Below are positions 7,919 to 16,533 of a DNA stretch of 64,000 bases, piece after piece. The stretch spans positions 1-64,000 of the forward strand of contig NZ_JACSPN010000022.1 of assembly GCF_015142735.1 (NCBI RefSeq), given 5' to 3'. The position numbers were made by a program, and so were the translations under genes. This DNA is from Oerskovia douganii. GTDB lineage: Bacteria; Actinomycetota; Actinomycetes; Actinomycetales; Cellulomonadaceae. A model generated the notes under the pieces. The model was not told where the DNA came from and ran no database searches. It saw nothing but the letters and a program-made list of their open reading frames with translations. Positions within the stretch are counted from its first letter, which is position 1. The number at the start of each line of letters is the position of its first letter.

Positions 7919-9406
7919 TCACGTCGTCTCGACGATGTGCCCACGCTTGATCACGAAGTCGTCGCGCATGTCCTCGAGCTCCTTGCCCCGCGTCTCCGGG
8001 ATCTTGAAGTACACGAAGAACAGCGACAGCAGCGCGAAGAACGCGTAGAACGAGTACGCGAAGCTGAGCCCGATGTCCGACAGGACAGGGAACGTCGTCG
8101 AGATCGCGAAGTTCGCGACCCACTGCGCGGCAGCCGCGACCGCGAGCGCGCTCGCCCGGATGCGGTTGGGGAACATCTCGCCCAGCAGCACCCACACGAC
8201 CGGGCCCCACGACGCCCCGAAGAACACGACGAACGCGTTCGCGGCGATGAGCGCGACCGTGGCCCAGCCACCCTCGAGAGAGGCCGAGGTGGTGCCGTCG
8301 GACGCAGTCGTGAGCGTCGCCTGCGTGAACGCGAGCGCCATCATGCCCAGGGAGACGAACATGCCCGTGGACCCCGCCAGGAGCAGGATGCGGCGACCGA
8401 TCTTGTCGATCAGGAGGATCGCGACGATCGTCACCACGATGTTGGTGACCGACGTGATGACGGACGTCAGCAGCGCGTCGTCCTCCGAGAACCCGACCGA
8501 CCGCCAGAGCGTCGTCGAGTAGTAGAAGATCACGTTGATCCCGACGAACTGCTGGAACACCGACAGCAGGATGCCGACCCAGACGATCGGCTTGAGGCCC
8601 AGGCGCTTGCCGCGCAGGTCCTTCAGGGAGGCCTTGGTGTCGGACTTCAGGGAGTTCTCGATGTCCGCGATCTTGTGGTCGACGTCCTGGACGCCCGTGA
8701 ACTCCCGCAGGACCTCGGCCGCCTTCTTGGTCTCCCCCTTGGCCACCAGGTAGCGCGGCGACTCCGGGATGCGCAGCGCGAACAGGCCGTACGCCACGGC
8801 CGGCACGGCGGCCGCCATGAACATCCAGCGCCACGCCTCCTGACCCAGCCACAGGACGTTCGACGCGCCACCCGCGGCCCCTGCCAGCGCGGCGTCCGTC
8901 AGGAGCGAGGCGAAGATGCCGGTCACGATCGCGAGCTGCTGCAAGGACCCGAGCCGCCCACGGATGCGCGCCGGGGAGACCTCCGCGATGTACGCGGGCG
9001 CGATGACCGACGCGGCACCGATACCCAGACCGCCGACCACGCGCCAGATGATCAGGTCCCAGACCGCGAACGCCAGGCCGGAACCGAACGCCGACACCAG
9101 GAACAGCGCCGATGCGATGAGCATGACCTTGATGCGGCCGATCTTGTTCGCGATCGGCCCCGCGAACCAGGCACCGACCGCACACCCGATGAGCGCCGAC
9201 GAGACCGCGAAACCGGTGATCGCCGCGTTGAGCTCGAACTGGTCGGACAGGGCGTCGACGGCACCGTTGATGACCGCCGTGTCGAACCCGAACAGGAAGC
9301 CGCCCAGTGCGGCGGCCAGGCTGATCCCGATGACTCTCTTGTTCAGCCGCTTGGCCTGCGCCTGGGCCTGTGCGTCCCCAGCCGCTCCCGCGTCGTTGCT
9401 GGTCAT
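7919..9406 (-). CDS. MFS sugar porter (sugar:proton symporter)
   Basis: This 495-residue, 12-helix transporter shows the sugar-porter signatures. They are GGFLFGFDTAVINGA in helix 1, GRIKVM and RVVGGLGIGAAS in the N half, YIAEVSPARIRGRLGS, the central-loop PESPRYL, QQFVGINVIFYYS in helix 7, GRR in the C half and PETRGKELE at the tail. It should import a monosaccharide (xylose, galactose, glucose or inositol class); specificity cannot be read by eye. The start is backed by a strong GGAGG-type ribosome binding site. It is transcribed alone, with a hairpin immediately downstream. Confidence 0.92.
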   Translation of the reverse strand: MTSNDAGAAGDAQAQAQAKRLNKRVIGISLAAALGGFLFGFDTAVINGAVDALSDQFELNAAITGFAVSSALIGCAVGAWFAGPIANKIGRIKVMLIASALFLVSAFGSGLAFAVWDLIIWRVVGGLGIGAASVIAPAYIAEVSPARIRGRLGSLQQLAIVTGIFASLLTDAALAGAAGGASNVLWLGQEAWRWMFMAAAVPAVAYGLFALRIPESPRYLVAKGETKKAAEVLREFTGVQDVDHKIADIENSLKSDTKASLKDLRGKRLGLKPIVWVGILLSVFQQFVGINVIFYYSTTLWRSVGFSEDDALLTSVITSVTNIVVTIVAILLIDKIGRRILLLAGSTGMFVSLGMMALAFTQATLTTASDGTTSASLEGGWATVALIAANAFVVFFGASWGPVVWVLLGEMFPNRIRASALAVAAAAQWVANFAISTTFPVLSDIGLSFAYSFYAFFALLSLFFVYFKIPETRGKELEDMRDDFVIKRGHIVETT

Positions 9407-9532
9407 GACGCCCCCCTCCGTGTCAGGTTGTCCTTCGACGATAGTGAGGAGAAGGCGTGGTCGCGCGGTGAGCGACCGTGGCGAGAGTCACGGCAGGTCA
9501 CGTGCGACTTCGGAGGATCGATGCGCGCCGCC

Positions 9533-10903
9533 CTAGGGCTCGGGGTGCAGCGCGTCGTACCTCAGGAAGCGCGGCTGGGTGCGCAGGATCAGCCACACCA
9601 CGACGATGCAGGCCAGGCCGCCCGCGACCGCGGCCCACGCCTCGCCGAACCAGCTCGCCTGGGCCCCGAGGACCACCTCGCCGAGCCGGGGCCCACCCGC
9701 CACGACCACGATGAAGACGCCCTGGAGGCGACCTCGCATGTCGTCGGGCGTCGCGGTCTGCAGGATGGTCTGGCGGAAGACCGCGCTCACGGCGTCGGAG
9801 GCTCCCGCGAGGGCGAGCGCGACGCACGCCGCGACCAGACCGCCCACGAGCACCTGGGACGGCTCGGTCGACCCGACGAGGAGCAGCACCGCGCCGAACG
9901 CCGCGATCGACAGCCCCCACGCCGTGATGGCCCACGCGATCACGAGCCCCTGCCGGCGCACGCGGGAGAGCGCCCCGGAGAACACCCCGGCGAGCACCGC
10001 GCCGACGGCGAAGGCCGCGCTGAGGACGCCCGTCGTGGTCTCGCCGCCGCCGATGAACAGCACGCCGACCGCGGGCAGCAGCACCCGGGGGAAGGCCAGG
10101 ATCATCGCGGCGAGGTCCACCAGGAACGTCGTGCGGACGTTGGGCCGGGTCGCGAGGTAGCGCAGGCCGTCGATCACCGAGCCGATGCCGACGACCTTGC
10201 GGCGGGGCGCCCCCGCGGCAGCCCCCGCGGCAGCCGCGTCGTCGCGACCACCCGGGCCAGGGGCGCCCGCCTCCTCCGGCAGGCGGTCAGCAAGGACCGG
10301 CGGGATCGACGGGAGGCGCCACACGGCCCACAGCGCCGCCGCGAACAGCACCACGTCGATCGTGTACGCGACCCCGTACCCCCACAGCGCCACGAGGAAC
10401 GCCCCGAGCAGCGGCCCCACGGTGAGGGCGATGCTCCACGAGATGGTCTGCAGGGCGTTCGCGGCGGGCAGGAGCCGGGGCTCGACCAGGCGCGGGATGA
10501 TCGCCGAGCGTGCGGGGTTGTTGATCGCGAACGCCGCGGACTGGAGCGCGACGAGGCCGTACAGGAACCCGACGGACCCCACGTCGAGCCACGCCTGGAG
10601 CGCGAGCAGCCCCGTGACGACCCACAGCGCCCACGACGCGAGCAGCGCGACCCGACGGCGGTCGTACGCGTCCACGAGCGCACCGCCGTACAGCCCGAGC
10701 GCGACGAGGGGGACGAGCGCGAAGATCCCGAGCACCCCGACCGCGAGCGTCGAGCCCGTGAGCGCGTAGACCTGGAGCCCCACGGCCACGACCGTGAGCT
10801 GGGAACCGAGGTTGGACACCCCGAGCCCCCACCACAGCCGGCGGAACGGCGGGGAGACGCGGAGCGGGGTCGTGTCGGCAAGGATGCCGTCGAGGCGGGG
10901 CAC
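9533..10903 (-). CDS. MFS exporter of the EntS-like type
   Basis: This 456-residue MFS protein has 11-12 hydrophobic helices, the early motif FRRLWWGLGVSNLGSQLTVVAVGLQVY, GGALVDAYDRRRV between helices 2 and 3 and NNPARSAIIPRLV. Together these are typical of the EntS/MFS_3 group, which exports siderophores or drugs. It is not next to a biosynthetic cluster, so the substrate is open. The GTG at 10903 is used; the ribosome binding site is weak. A long Ala/Gly/Asp linker sits between the two halves (around residue 220). Confidence 0.85.
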   Translation of the reverse strand: MPRLDGILADTTPLRVSPPFRRLWWGLGVSNLGSQLTVVAVGLQVYALTGSTLAVGVLGIFALVPLVALGLYGGALVDAYDRRRVALLASWALWVVTGLLALQAWLDVGSVGFLYGLVALQSAAFAINNPARSAIIPRLVEPRLLPAANALQTISWSIALTVGPLLGAFLVALWGYGVAYTIDVVLFAAALWAVWRLPSIPPVLADRLPEEAGAPGPGGRDDAAAAGAAAGAPRRKVVGIGSVIDGLRYLATRPNVRTTFLVDLAAMILAFPRVLLPAVGVLFIGGGETTTGVLSAAFAVGAVLAGVFSGALSRVRRQGLVIAWAITAWGLSIAAFGAVLLLVGSTEPSQVLVGGLVAACVALALAGASDAVSAVFRQTILQTATPDDMRGRLQGVFIVVVAGGPRLGEVVLGAQASWFGEAWAAVAGGLACIVVVWLILRTQPRFLRYDALHPEP

Positions 10904-11035
10904 GAGCGACGAGGCTACCCTCGACGCCGCGCGGAAACCGTGTCCCGGGGCGACCGTCTCAGGACGTGACGCGCGCTCGCGCGGGGCGCGCGACGCCGTC
11001 GGGCTCCTCGGGGCGACGGCCCGGCGGTCCGGGCC

Positions 11036-11722
11036 TCACGCCCCGAGCGCGGCCCGGACCTCGCCCACGAGCGCGGCCATGGCACGCTCCGCCTCGACGG
11101 GGTCGCCCGCGGCGACGGCGCGCGCGACGGCCTCGTGCTCGTCGAGGGCCTCGGCGACGGGCGCCTGGGGCATGAGTCCCAGGTGGGTGCGCCCGGCGAG
11201 GACCTCGCCCACGACGTCGGTGAGCGCCGCGAACATCTCGTTGCCGGACGAGCGCAGGAGCAGGGCGTGCAGGCGGATGTCGAGCTGGAGGAACTCCTCG
11301 AGACGGCCGGCCTCGCCGAGCTCGCGCATGCGGGTGGCGGTCTCGACGAGCTCGGTGCGGGCCTCGGCGGTCGCGTGGCGGGCGGCCCCGGCGGCGGCGA
11401 GGGGCTCGACGGCGCAGCGCAGCTCGGTCAGCGAGCGCAGCTGCGCGTCGCGGCCGGGTCCGGCGAGGCGCCAGCGGATGATGCGGGCGTCGTAGACGTT
11501 CCAGTCCTGCTCGGGGAGGACGACGAGGCCGATGCGTCGCCCGGAGCGGACGAGCCCGAGGGCTTCGAGCTGGCGCATGGTCTCGCGGGTCACGGTGCGG
11601 GAGACGCCGAACTCCTCGCCGATCGAGTCGAGGGTCAGCGTGCTGCCCGCAGGGAGGTGACCTGCGGTGATGCGTCGACCGAGGAGGTCGGTCACCGAGC
11701 TGTGGAGCACCGTCGCGGACAT
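11036..11722 (-). CDS. gntR: FadR-subfamily GntR regulator, probable gluconate repressor
   Basis: The 228-residue regulator has an N-terminal winged helix (LTLDSIGEEFGVSRTVTRETMRQLEALGLV) and an all-helical FCD effector domain with Asp/His residues (QLDIRLHALLLRSSGN, DEHEAVARAVAAGD) of the kind that bind a metal and a carboxylic acid. It is divergent from gluconate kinase and permease genes, and two TGGT/ACC palindromes lie between them. The straightforward reading is a repressor released by gluconate or a phosphorylated derivative. The effector is inferred from context. Confidence 0.88.
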   Translation of the reverse strand: MSATVLHSSVTDLLGRRITAGHLPAGSTLTLDSIGEEFGVSRTVTRETMRQLEALGLVRSGRRIGLVVLPEQDWNVYDARIIRWRLAGPGRDAQLRSLTELRCAVEPLAAAGAARHATAEARTELVETATRMRELGEAGRLEEFLQLDIRLHALLLRSSGNEMFAALTDVVGEVLAGRTHLGLMPQAPVAEALDEHEAVARAVAAGDPVEAERAMAALVGEVRAALGA

Positions 11723-11745
11723 GGGTCGAGCCTACGGCTTCGCCC

Positions 11746-11782
11746 ATTGGTCACACCATTGTTTGCCAAAGGTGATACCAAT
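11746..11782. promoter_or_regulatory. two tandem FadR/GntR-type operators
   Basis: Two palindromes of the FCD-regulator type lie between gntR and gntK: ATTGGTCACACCATT (11746-11760) and AAAGGTGATACCAAT (11768-11782). Each has half-sites GGT/ACC separated by three bases, and their centres are 22 bases apart, about two helical turns. They should be bound by the adjacent regulator and control both directions. Confidence 0.75.
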
Positions 11783-11850
11783 CGTGCATGCTCGAACGGC
11801 GGCCGTAGAGGTCCGCTCACGACGCAGCAGTCGACAGCCAAGGAACCCTC

Positions 11851-12462
11851 ATGGACACAGACGTCAGCACGACCCCGACCCTGGGGGACCCCCCTCCGCA
11901 GGTCCACCTCGTCATCATGGGCGTCGCCGGCTCGGGCAAGACCACGGTCGCGACCCTGCTCGCGGAACGCATGGGCCGCCCGTACGCGGAGGCCGACGAG
12001 TTCCACCCGCAGGCCAACATCGACAAGATGAGCGCGGGCACCCCGCTGACCGACGAGGACCGCTGGCCCTGGCTGCGCGCCATGCGCGACTGGCTCGACC
12101 AGCAGGCCGCCGACGACCGCTCCGCGGTCGTGACCTGCTCGGCCCTCAAGCGCTCCTACCGCGACCTGCTGCGCACCGCCCACGGGCGGGTGCGGTTCGT
12201 GCACCTGACGGGGAGCCCCGAGCTCCTCGCGGAGCGCATGGCCCAGCGCAGCGGGCACTTCATGCCGACCTCGCTCCTGCCGTCGCAGCTCGCGACGCTC
12301 GAGCCCCTCGCCGACGACGAGGACGGGATCACGCTCGACGTCGGCCTCGCACCCGCCGAGCTCGTCGACCGGATCCTCACGAGCACCGCTCTCCCCGTGC
12401 CCCAGCCCTCCACCACTCCGCACCCCCCGGCCGGCGACCACCACGACACCGAGGAGCGATGA
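11851..12462 (+). CDS. gntK: gluconokinase
   Basis: The 203-residue kinase phosphorylates D-gluconate to 6-phosphogluconate, feeding the pentose phosphate pathway. It shows the P-loop GVAGSGKTT (about residues 24-32), YAEADEFHP, PLTDEDRWPWL, CSALKRSYRDLLR and SGHFMPTSLLPSQLATLE, all hallmarks of GntK-type kinases. The C-terminal 30 residues are a Pro/His-rich extension. The stop overlaps the start of the permease gene (ATGATG), so the two are coupled. Expression should be under the two upstream operators. Confidence 0.95.
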   Translation: MDTDVSTTPTLGDPPPQVHLVIMGVAGSGKTTVATLLAERMGRPYAEADEFHPQANIDKMSAGTPLTDEDRWPWLRAMRDWLDQQAADDRSAVVTCSALKRSYRDLLRTAHGRVRFVHLTGSPELLAERMAQRSGHFMPTSLLPSQLATLEPLADDEDGITLDVGLAPAELVDRILTSTALPVPQPSTTPHPPAGDHHDTEER

Positions 12463-13871
12463 TGCTCTCCCTCGCCTCGCACCCGCTCGCCGCGGGCGCC
12501 CTGCGCGCCGCCACCGAGACCCCCACGACGGACGCCGGGACCACCCAGCTCATCCTCGCGGCCGTGATCGGGATCGCGACGATCATCGTCCTGATCGTCT
12601 GGCTCAAGCTGCACCCGTTCCTGTCCCTCATGATCGGCTCGGCGGTCCTCGCGATCGTCGCGGGCATCGACTTCGTGAACGCGTTCGTGAGCTTCTCGGC
12701 GGGGCTCGGGTCGACCGTCGCGGGGGTCGGCGTCCTCATCGCGCTCGGCGCGATCATCGGCAAGATGCTCATCGACTCGGGCGGCGCGGACCAGATCGTC
12801 GACACGATCCTGGCGCGCACCCCCCTGCAGCGCCTGCCGTGGGCCATGGCCCTCATCGCGTTCGTGATCGGCATCCCGCTGTTCTTCGAGGTCGGCGTCG
12901 TCCTGCTGATCCCCGTGGTCATGATGGTCGCGCGCCGCTCCAAGGTGTCGCCGATCCTCGTCGGCATCCCGGCCCTCGCGGGCCTGTCGGCGCTGCACGG
13001 CCTGGTCCCCCCGCACCCGGGTCCGCTGCTCGCGATCGACGCGCTGGGCGCGAACCTGGGCCTGACGCTCGGTCTCGGCCTGCTCGTGGCCGTGCCGACC
13101 GTCATCGTCGCCGGCCCCCTGCTCGCCAAGCCCCTCGCCGCGTGGGTCAGGCTCGCGCCGCCCACGACCGTCCTGGGCGTGACCGAGCGCGACGAGGACG
13201 CGCCCCGCCCCAGCTTCGCGGTCTCCGTCACCGTCATCCTGCTGCCCGTGATCCTCATGCTCGCCCGGACCGTCGTCGAGATGACGGGCACCCTGGAGAC
13301 GCCGGTCGGCAAGGGCCTCGAGTTCATCGGGACGCCCCTCGTGGCGCTGCTCGTCACGGCGCTCGTGTCGCTCGTGGCGTTCGGCAGCGCGATGGGCCGC
13401 ACGCGCGACGAGATCAGCTCGCTCGTCGACAAGTCGTTCGCGCCCATCGCGGGCATCCTGCTCATCGTGGGTGCGGGCGGCGGCTTCAAGCAGACGCTCG
13501 TCGACTCGGGCGTGGGCGAGGTCATCGCGAGCGGCATCTCCGACGCGAACCTCTCGCCCCTCCTCGCGGGCTGGCTCGTGGCGGCGCTCATCCGCGTCGC
13601 GACGGGGTCCGCGACGGTCGCGACCATCACGGCCGCCGGGATCATGGCGCCGCTCGCGACCGGGCTCCCGCCCACGCACGCGGCGCTGCTGGTCCTCGCG
13701 ATCGGCGCCGGCTCGGTGTTCCTGTCGCACGTCAACGACGCCGGGTTCTGGCTCATCAAGGAGTACTTCGGCATGACCGTGGGCCAGACGTTCAAGACCT
13801 GGTCCGTCATGGAGTGCGTGCTGTCCGTCGTGGCGCTGGTCGTGATCCTGCTGCTGGGCCTGGTCGTCTAG
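12459..13871 (+). CDS. gntP: GntP-family gluconate:H+ symporter
   Basis: This 470-residue permease has about 12-14 hydrophobic segments and GntP family stretches such as LIVWLKLHPFLSLMIGS, ALGAIIGKMLIDSGGADQI, GIPLFFEVGVVLLIPV, HGLVPPHPGPL and FLSHVNDAGFWLIKEYFGM. Two adjacent ATGs (12459, 12462) are possible starts; both follow GAGGAG. It imports gluconate for the kinase encoded just upstream, completing a regulator-kinase-permease operon. Confidence 0.95.
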   Translation: MMLSLASHPLAAGALRAATETPTTDAGTTQLILAAVIGIATIIVLIVWLKLHPFLSLMIGSAVLAIVAGIDFVNAFVSFSAGLGSTVAGVGVLIALGAIIGKMLIDSGGADQIVDTILARTPLQRLPWAMALIAFVIGIPLFFEVGVVLLIPVVMMVARRSKVSPILVGIPALAGLSALHGLVPPHPGPLLAIDALGANLGLTLGLGLLVAVPTVIVAGPLLAKPLAAWVRLAPPTTVLGVTERDEDAPRPSFAVSVTVILLPVILMLARTVVEMTGTLETPVGKGLEFIGTPLVALLVTALVSLVAFGSAMGRTRDEISSLVDKSFAPIAGILLIVGAGGGFKQTLVDSGVGEVIASGISDANLSPLLAGWLVAALIRVATGSATVATITAAGIMAPLATGLPPTHAALLVLAIGAGSVFLSHVNDAGFWLIKEYFGMTVGQTFKTWSVMECVLSVVALVVILLLGLVV

Positions 13872-13891
13872 CGCGCCTCGCGGGATCCCGG

Positions 13892-13926
13892 GGCCCGACG
13901 GCGGAGCGCGTCTCTGCCGTCGGGCC
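13892..13926. repeat. GCCCGACGGCG inverted pair, possible terminator
   Basis: GGCCCGACGGC and its complement GCCGTCGGGCC form 11-bp arms around a 13-base loop that begins with GAGCG. It sits between the convergent gntP and VIT genes. It belongs to the dispersed GCCCGACGGCG family and could terminate transcription in both directions. Confidence 0.75.
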
Positions 13927-13943
13927 TTCGTGCTGCGACCCGA

Positions 13944-15062
13944 CTACGCGACCGTCGCCCCGAACACCAGACCCAGCGCGTACGTCGCGGCCGCGGCCCC
14001 GAACCCGATCGCGAGCTGGCGCAGCGCACGCTTGACGGGCGACGCCCCCGACAGCAGACCGACCGTGGCGCCCGTGCCGAGGAGCGCGAGCCCCACGAGC
14101 ACGCTCCCCACGAGGATCGCCACACCGCCCTGGAGCCCGAACAGGTACGGCAGCACGGGGATGAGCGCGCCCGACGCGAAGAACAGGAACGACGACACCG
14201 CGGCGCCCATCGCGGAGCCGTGGGTCTCGAACTCGTCGTCCTCGGCGGCCGGTGCGATCACGGTCGCGGCCGTGTACGTCGAGAGGACCTCGCACGCGTG
14301 CTCCTCGGCCTCCTCGGGTGACAGGCCCCGCGCCCGGTAGACGAGAGCGAGCTCGTTGGCGTCGACGTCGAGGTGCGGCAGCGCGGCCGACGCCAACGGG
14401 CTGGGCGTCGACGCGTCGAGCAGCTCGCGCTGCGAACGCACCGACACGTACTCGCCCGCCCCCATCGACAGCGCGCCGGCGAGCAGGCCCGCGAGACCGG
14501 ACAGCAGCACGGTCGCGTTCGACGCCCCCGACGCCCCGATCCCGAGGATCAGCGCGAGGTTGGACACCAGGCCGTCGTTGGCACCGAACACCGCTGCGCG
14601 GAAGGTCCCGGACATGCGCATGCGTCCGCGGGTCGCGAGCCCGCGCACGACCTCCTCGTGGATGCGCTCGTCCGCGGCCATGCGGGCGGTCGCGTCGACG
14701 TCGGTCTCGTACGTCGACCGGGCCTCGGCGCGCTGCGCGAGCGCGAGCACGAACACCCCGCCGAGCCGGCGTGCGAACCAGCCGAGCGAGCGCGTGCGCC
14801 AGTCGCCCCGCACCGGCTTGCCGACGTCGTCGCCCAGCAGCGCGAGCCAGTGGTCCTCGTGCCGCTTCTCGGCGTCGGCCAGGGCCAGCAGGATCTCCTT
14901 CTCCTCGCCGGTGCGGCGCGACGCGAGGTCGCGGTAGGTCGCGGCCTCGGCGCGCTCGTCGGCCAGGAAGCGGCGCCAGCGGCGGATGTCCTGGGGGGTC
15001 CGACGGCGGTCCTCACCTGCGTTCGCGGGCACGCCGGAGGTCGGGGTCGCGGGGGGAGTCAT
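13944..15062 (-). CDS. VIT1/CCC1-family transporter with ferritin-like N-terminal domain
   Basis: The 372-residue protein has two parts. Residues about 25-145 form a helical rubrerythrin/ferritin-like domain (RRWRRFLADERAEAATYRDLA, EKEILLALADAEKRHEDHW) with Glu/His spacing suited to iron. The C-terminal part is a five-helix VIT/CCC1 transporter (FRAAVFGANDGLVSNLALILG, SGLLAGALSMGAGEYVSVRSQRE). Such proteins move Fe2+/Mn2+ out of the cytosol. The ATG at 15062 begins just before a Pro/Thr-rich leader. It is divergent from the FKBP gene. Confidence 0.9.
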   Translation of the reverse strand: MTPPATPTSGVPANAGEDRRRTPQDIRRWRRFLADERAEAATYRDLASRRTGEEKEILLALADAEKRHEDHWLALLGDDVGKPVRGDWRTRSLGWFARRLGGVFVLALAQRAEARSTYETDVDATARMAADERIHEEVVRGLATRGRMRMSGTFRAAVFGANDGLVSNLALILGIGASGASNATVLLSGLAGLLAGALSMGAGEYVSVRSQRELLDASTPSPLASAALPHLDVDANELALVYRARGLSPEEAEEHACEVLSTYTAATVIAPAAEDDEFETHGSAMGAAVSSFLFFASGALIPVLPYLFGLQGGVAILVGSVLVGLALLGTGATVGLLSGASPVKRALRQLAIGFGAAAATYALGLVFGATVA

Positions 15063-15185
15063 GCGTCCATCATGGCAAGGAAAGGCCGCCCGTGGGTTTC
15101 GGGACCCCCAACTTCTCCGCACGGTTCTGCGGTTCCCGGGAGTTCCGACAGCCCCTGCGGGGGCGTCCCGTGGTTGGATCGGAGC

Positions 15186-15563
15186 ATGTCCGAGAACACC
15201 GAACGCACCCGTCCTGAGGTCGACGCCCCCGAGGGGCCGGCCCCCACCGAGCTCGAGGTCACCGACCTGATCGTCGGCGACGGCCCCGAGGCGCAGCCCG
15301 GCTCGACCGTCAACGTCCACTACCTGGGCGTCGAGTACGACTCCGGTGAGGAGTTCGACTCGTCCTGGAGCCGCGGCCAGTCCATCAACTTCCCGCTGCG
15401 CAGCCTCATCGCCGGCTGGCAGCAGGGCATCCCGGGGATGAAGGTCGGCGGGCGCCGCAAGCTCGTCTGCCCCCCGGAGCTCGCGTACGGCCCCGCCGGC
15501 GGCGGCCACCGCCTGTCCGGCAAGACGCTCGTCTTCGTGATCGACCTGCTCGGCGTCAGCTGA
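15186..15563 (+). CDS. FKBP-type peptidyl-prolyl cis-trans isomerase
   Basis: The 125-residue single-domain FKBP has the expected core: VNVHYLGVEYDSGEEFDSSW, FPLRSLIAGWQQGIPGMKVGGRRKLVCPPELAYG and LVFVIDLLGV. It lacks a signal peptide, so it is cytosolic. The ATG at 15186 follows GGAGC. A role in protein folding is established for the family; no partner is suggested by neighbours. Confidence 0.95.
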   Translation: MSENTERTRPEVDAPEGPAPTELEVTDLIVGDGPEAQPGSTVNVHYLGVEYDSGEEFDSSWSRGQSINFPLRSLIAGWQQGIPGMKVGGRRKLVCPPELAYGPAGGGHRLSGKTLVFVIDLLGVS

Positions 15564-15692
15564 CCGCTCCCTGATCACGCGTCGCCCCCGCTCCCCCGGG
15601 TCACCGGTGGGGGCGGGGGCGTCGTGCTCCCGGGCCCGGTCGCGGGGCGCGCCGGAGCGTGGATGAGGTTCCGGTCACGCTCGTCCCGACCG

Positions 15693-15743
15693 GCCCGACG
15701 GCGGGCCGCGCCTCGCGCGCCCCGGTGCGCTCCGCCGTCGGGC
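15693..15743. repeat. GCCCGACGGCGG inverted pair
   Basis: GCCCGACGGCGG (15693-15704) and CCGCCGTCGGGC (15732-15743) form 12-bp arms about 27 bases apart, in the 251-base gap between the FKBP and RNase H genes. The second copy carries the extended CGCTCCGCCGTCGGGC form. The remainder of this gap is GC-rich with no gene. Confidence 0.8.
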
Positions 15744-15814
15744 GTGCGGGGCAGACGACGGTCCTGGCGCCCCGGAAAGTCGGGGACAATGGGCGCGACG
15801 GACTTCCGACTCCG

Positions 15815-16423
15815 ATGAGCGAGGACGCACAAGTGATCACTGTCAGCACCGACGGCTCGTGCCTGGTCAACCCGGGCGGAGCGATCGGCTGGGCGTGGAT
15901 CAACCACGACGGAACCTTCGACTCGGGCGGCGCAGCCTCCGGGACGAACCAGATCGCGGAGCTCATGGCTCTGCTCGAAGCGGTACGCGCCCACCCCAGC
16001 GCCGAGCCGCTCCTCATCGAGTCCGACTCCCAGTACGCCATCAAGTGCGCGTCGGAGTGGCTCGAGGGCTGGAAGCGCAAGGGCTGGCGGACCGCCGGCG
16101 GCACCCCCGTGAAGAACCTCGAGCTCGTGCAGGGCATCGAGGCCGCGATCACGGCCCGCCCCGGGCCCGTGCGGTTCCGGTGGGTGCGCGGGCACGTCGG
16201 CAACCACTTCAACGAGCGCGCCGACCAGCTCGCCGGGCTCGCGGCGCAGGACTGGGCCGCGGGACGTGGCGAGGAGCGGGCGACGCTCGCGGGCACCGAC
16301 GACCTCGCGGTCGCGCCCGCCAAGCGGCCGGTCGCTGCGGGCCGCCCGGCCGCCAAGGTCGGAGCCACCGCCGCGAGCAAGGCCGCTGCGGACGCCTGGA
16401 CCGAGTCGACGCTCTTCGACTGA
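15815..16423 (+). CDS. rnhA: ribonuclease HI
   Basis: The 202-residue enzyme degrades RNA in RNA-DNA hybrids. Catalytic acidic residues are in VSTDGSCLVNPG (Asp13), NQIAELMALLEA (Glu), LIESDSQYAI (Asp) and NERADQLA (Asp), with the flexible-loop His in VRGHVGNHFNE. The first 150 residues are the catalytic domain. The remaining 50 are an Ala/Lys-rich tail ending in TESTLFD. The ATG at 15815 is preferred over upstream in-frame codons because conservation begins right after it. Confidence 0.95.
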   Translation: MSEDAQVITVSTDGSCLVNPGGAIGWAWINHDGTFDSGGAASGTNQIAELMALLEAVRAHPSAEPLLIESDSQYAIKCASEWLEGWKRKGWRTAGGTPVKNLELVQGIEAAITARPGPVRFRWVRGHVGNHFNERADQLAGLAAQDWAAGRGEERATLAGTDDLAVAPAKRPVAAGRPAAKVGATAASKAAADAWTESTLFD

Positions 16424-16435
16424 ACCTCGCGAGCT

Positions 16436-16494
16436 GCCGAGAACGGGCTTGAGGTCGTCACCACGCCGGTGGCGACCTCAAGCCCGTTCTCGGC
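16436..16494. repeat. GAGAACG palindrome after rnhA, probable terminator
   Basis: Perfect 22-bp arms (16436-16457 and 16473-16494), beginning GCCGAGAACGGGCTTGAGG, flank a 15-base loop that is itself partly self-complementary. It starts 12 bases after the rnhA stop. It is one of a family of related long palindromes placed after stop codons in this window. Confidence 0.85.
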
Positions 16495-16533
16495 CCCGCC
16501 GGGGCACCCAGCCTCCGGTGCGACACTGGAGCG

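Noticed and set aside
7859-10969. Very long open frame (over 1000 codons, Arg/Asp/His-rich) opposite the two MFS transporters
   Set aside because: Composition is typical of an antisense frame in high-GC DNA, and the opposite strand encodes two clear 12-helix transporters.
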